Assembly: GCA_012032075.1 (NCBI GenBank)
Contig: JAAURU010000239.1
Span: 1-5,926 of the forward strand
Source of the DNA: Flavobacterium sp.
GTDB taxonomy: Bacteria; Bacteroidota; Bacteroidia; Flavobacteriales; Flavobacteriaceae
Reading direction: 5' to 3'
Length of the DNA: 5,926 bases
Within the stretch, counting starts at the first letter, position 1. Every line of letters begins with the position of its first letter. Both the position numbers and the translations under genes were made by a program. The notes below the pieces were generated by a model. That model made no database searches. It was not told the DNA's origin and was given only the letters and a program-made list of their open reading frames with translations. Of the stretch, positions 4,791 through 5,926 are shown one piece after another.

Positions 4791-5926
4791 ATGCCAAATC
4801 AAAAAACAATAACATTTGACAACTTGTCACTTCAGGAAATAAATTCTGATGCTGAATTAATTCCATTATTAACTCCTGAGGATGAAGAGGAAATGAATAA
4901 TGAGCAATTACCAAATGATTTACCCATTCTTTCTCTTAGAAATACGGTTTTGTTCCCAGGTGTTGTAATTCCTATTACTGCTGGAAGAGATAAATCAATA
5001 AAACTGATTAATGATGCAAATGCTGGTGGAAAAGTAATTGGTGTAGTAGCTCAAATTGATGAAAATATTGAGGAGCCAACTCCAAATGATATTCATCATA
5101 TAGGCACTGTAGCTCGCATTATAAGAGTTTTAAAAATGCCAGATGGAAATACTACTGTAATTCTACAAGGTAAAAAGCGTTTTGAGATTGACAAGTTTAC
5201 TCAAGAAGAGCCTTACATGAAAGCAACTATTAAAGAAGTTAGCGAAGTAAGGCCAAATAATGATGATGCTGAATTTAAAACAATCATAGAATCTGTGAAA
5301 GATTTGGCTATTGAAATTATTAAAGAAAGTCCAAATATCCCAACAGAAGCTACCTTTGCAATCAAAAATATAGAAAGTAACCCTTTCTTGATCAACTTTG
5401 TTTCTTCAAATATGAATCTTTCAGTTGAAGAAAAGCAAAACCTATTGTCAATTCATAATTTAAAAGATAGGGCTTTAGAAACACTTCGTTTTATGAATTT
5501 GGAGTTGCAAAAACTCGAATTAAAGAATGACATTCAATCTAAAGTGCGTTTTGATTTAGACCAACAGCAAAAAGAATATTTCTTGCACCAACAAATGAAA
5601 ACTATCCAAGAAGAATTGGGTGGTGCTTCTCATGAAGAGGAGATTGAAGAAATGCGCAAAAAAGGAGCCGAAATCAATTGGGATGCCAAAACCAAAAAAC
5701 ATTTTGAAAAGGAACTCAATAAATTGCAACGTACCAATCCAAATTCACCTGATTTTGGTATTCAAAGAAATTATTTGGAGCTGTTCTTGGATCTGCCATG
5801 GAATAAATTTTCTTCGGATAATTTTGATTTAAAACGGGCGCAAAAAATATTAGATAGGGATCATTTTGGGTTGGATGATGTGAAGAAAAGGATGATAGAG
5901 CACCTCGCTGTATTAAAATTGCGTAA
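4791..5926 (+). CDS. lon: ATP-dependent Lon protease (endopeptidase La), N-terminal part
   Basis: Lon is a homo-hexameric cytosolic AAA+ serine protease that degrades misfolded and regulatory proteins using ATP. The window holds its first 378 codons; the frame is open to the last base and the protein continues beyond. An acidic extension (1-43) precedes the substrate-recognition N domain, which opens with LPILSLRNTVLFPGVVIPI (44-62) and includes the strand ILQGKKRFEI (124-133). A long helical, coiled-coil region follows (about 208-300), with the Lon signature KEYFLHQQMKTIQEELG (241-257). Next come LDLPWNKFSSDNFD (333-346) and DRDHFGLDDVKKRMIEHLAV (355-374), which in Lon immediately precede the AAA+ module. 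The Walker A, Walker B and Ser-Lys dyad lie outside. ATG 4791 is the only ATG after the in-frame TGA at 4767-4769. Terminal GCGTAA is not a stop, because TAA is out of frame. Confidence 0.96.
   Translation, partial: MPNQKTITFDNLSLQEINSDAELIPLLTPEDEEEMNNEQLPNDLPILSLRNTVLFPGVVIPITAGRDKSIKLINDANAGGKVIGVVAQIDENIEEPTPNDIHHIGTVARIIRVLKMPDGNTTVILQGKKRFEIDKFTQEEPYMKATIKEVSEVRPNNDDAEFKTIIESVKDLAIEIIKESPNIPTEATFAIKNIESNPFLINFVSSNMNLSVEEKQNLLSIHNLKDRALETLRFMNLELQKLELKNDIQSKVRFDLDQQQKEYFLHQQMKTIQEELGGASHEEEIEEMRKKGAEINWDAKTKKHFEKELNKLQRTNPNSPDFGIQRNYLELFLDLPWNKFSSDNFDLKRAQKILDRDHFGLDDVKKRMIEHLAVLKLR

Noticed and set aside
5213..5395. 60-codon hydrophobic frame on the minus strand
   Set aside because: It is antisense to the Lon N domain, which is clearly coding on the plus strand.
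5620..5832. 70-codon frame on the plus strand
   Set aside because: It overlaps the Lon coding frame in another phase; the Lon frame has family signatures throughout this stretch.
1..5926. Mobile elements, CRISPR arrays, tRNA or rRNA genes, defence or phage modules
   Set aside because: I found no transposase motifs, terminal inverted repeats, regularly spaced repeats or RNA gene signatures on either strand. All sizeable frames are explained by ordinary chromosomal families.

Overview
The window is strongly AT-rich chromosomal DNA from a member of Bacteroidota, most likely Flavobacteriaceae. Three things point there. The promoters have the -7 element TAnnTTTG rather than a sigma-70 -10 box. 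Start codons lack clear Shine-Dalgarno sequences. The protein families are typical of the group: a chalcone-isomerase-like secreted protein, a UMF1-type MFS permease, an M48 lipoprotein peptidase, and a Lon with an acidic N-terminal extension. The assignment is inference from style and gene content, not a database match.

Layout from left to right. At 34-602 (+) lies a chalcone-isomerase-like exported protein whose signal peptide is split by a reading-frame break near 52-71. A hairpin terminator at 623-648 separates it from a convergent alpha/beta hydrolase (668-1528, -). A 103-bp divergent intergenic region carries a promoter element for each side. The rightward genes are an M48 zinc metallopeptidase lipoprotein (1632-2450), a perfect-palindrome terminator (2471-2494), an MFS transporter (2509-3795), and a small lipoprotein of unknown function with a Gly/Asn-rich linker and its own -7 box (3834-4595). 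These are followed by a terminator (4618-4645), a 195-bp regulatory gap with two inverted repeats and a near-consensus promoter, and the first 378 codons of Lon protease (4791 to the window end, cut just before the Walker A region).

Functionally this looks like an ordinary housekeeping region. There are two proteolysis genes (an envelope M48 peptidase and cytosolic Lon), two or three envelope or exported proteins and one permease. Terminators or separate promoters lie between most genes, so it reads as a string of mostly monocistronic units rather than one operon. I see no mobile element, CRISPR array, tRNA, rRNA or defence system. The most notable anomaly is the frame break in the first gene. 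The most interesting regulatory stretch is the lon upstream region.
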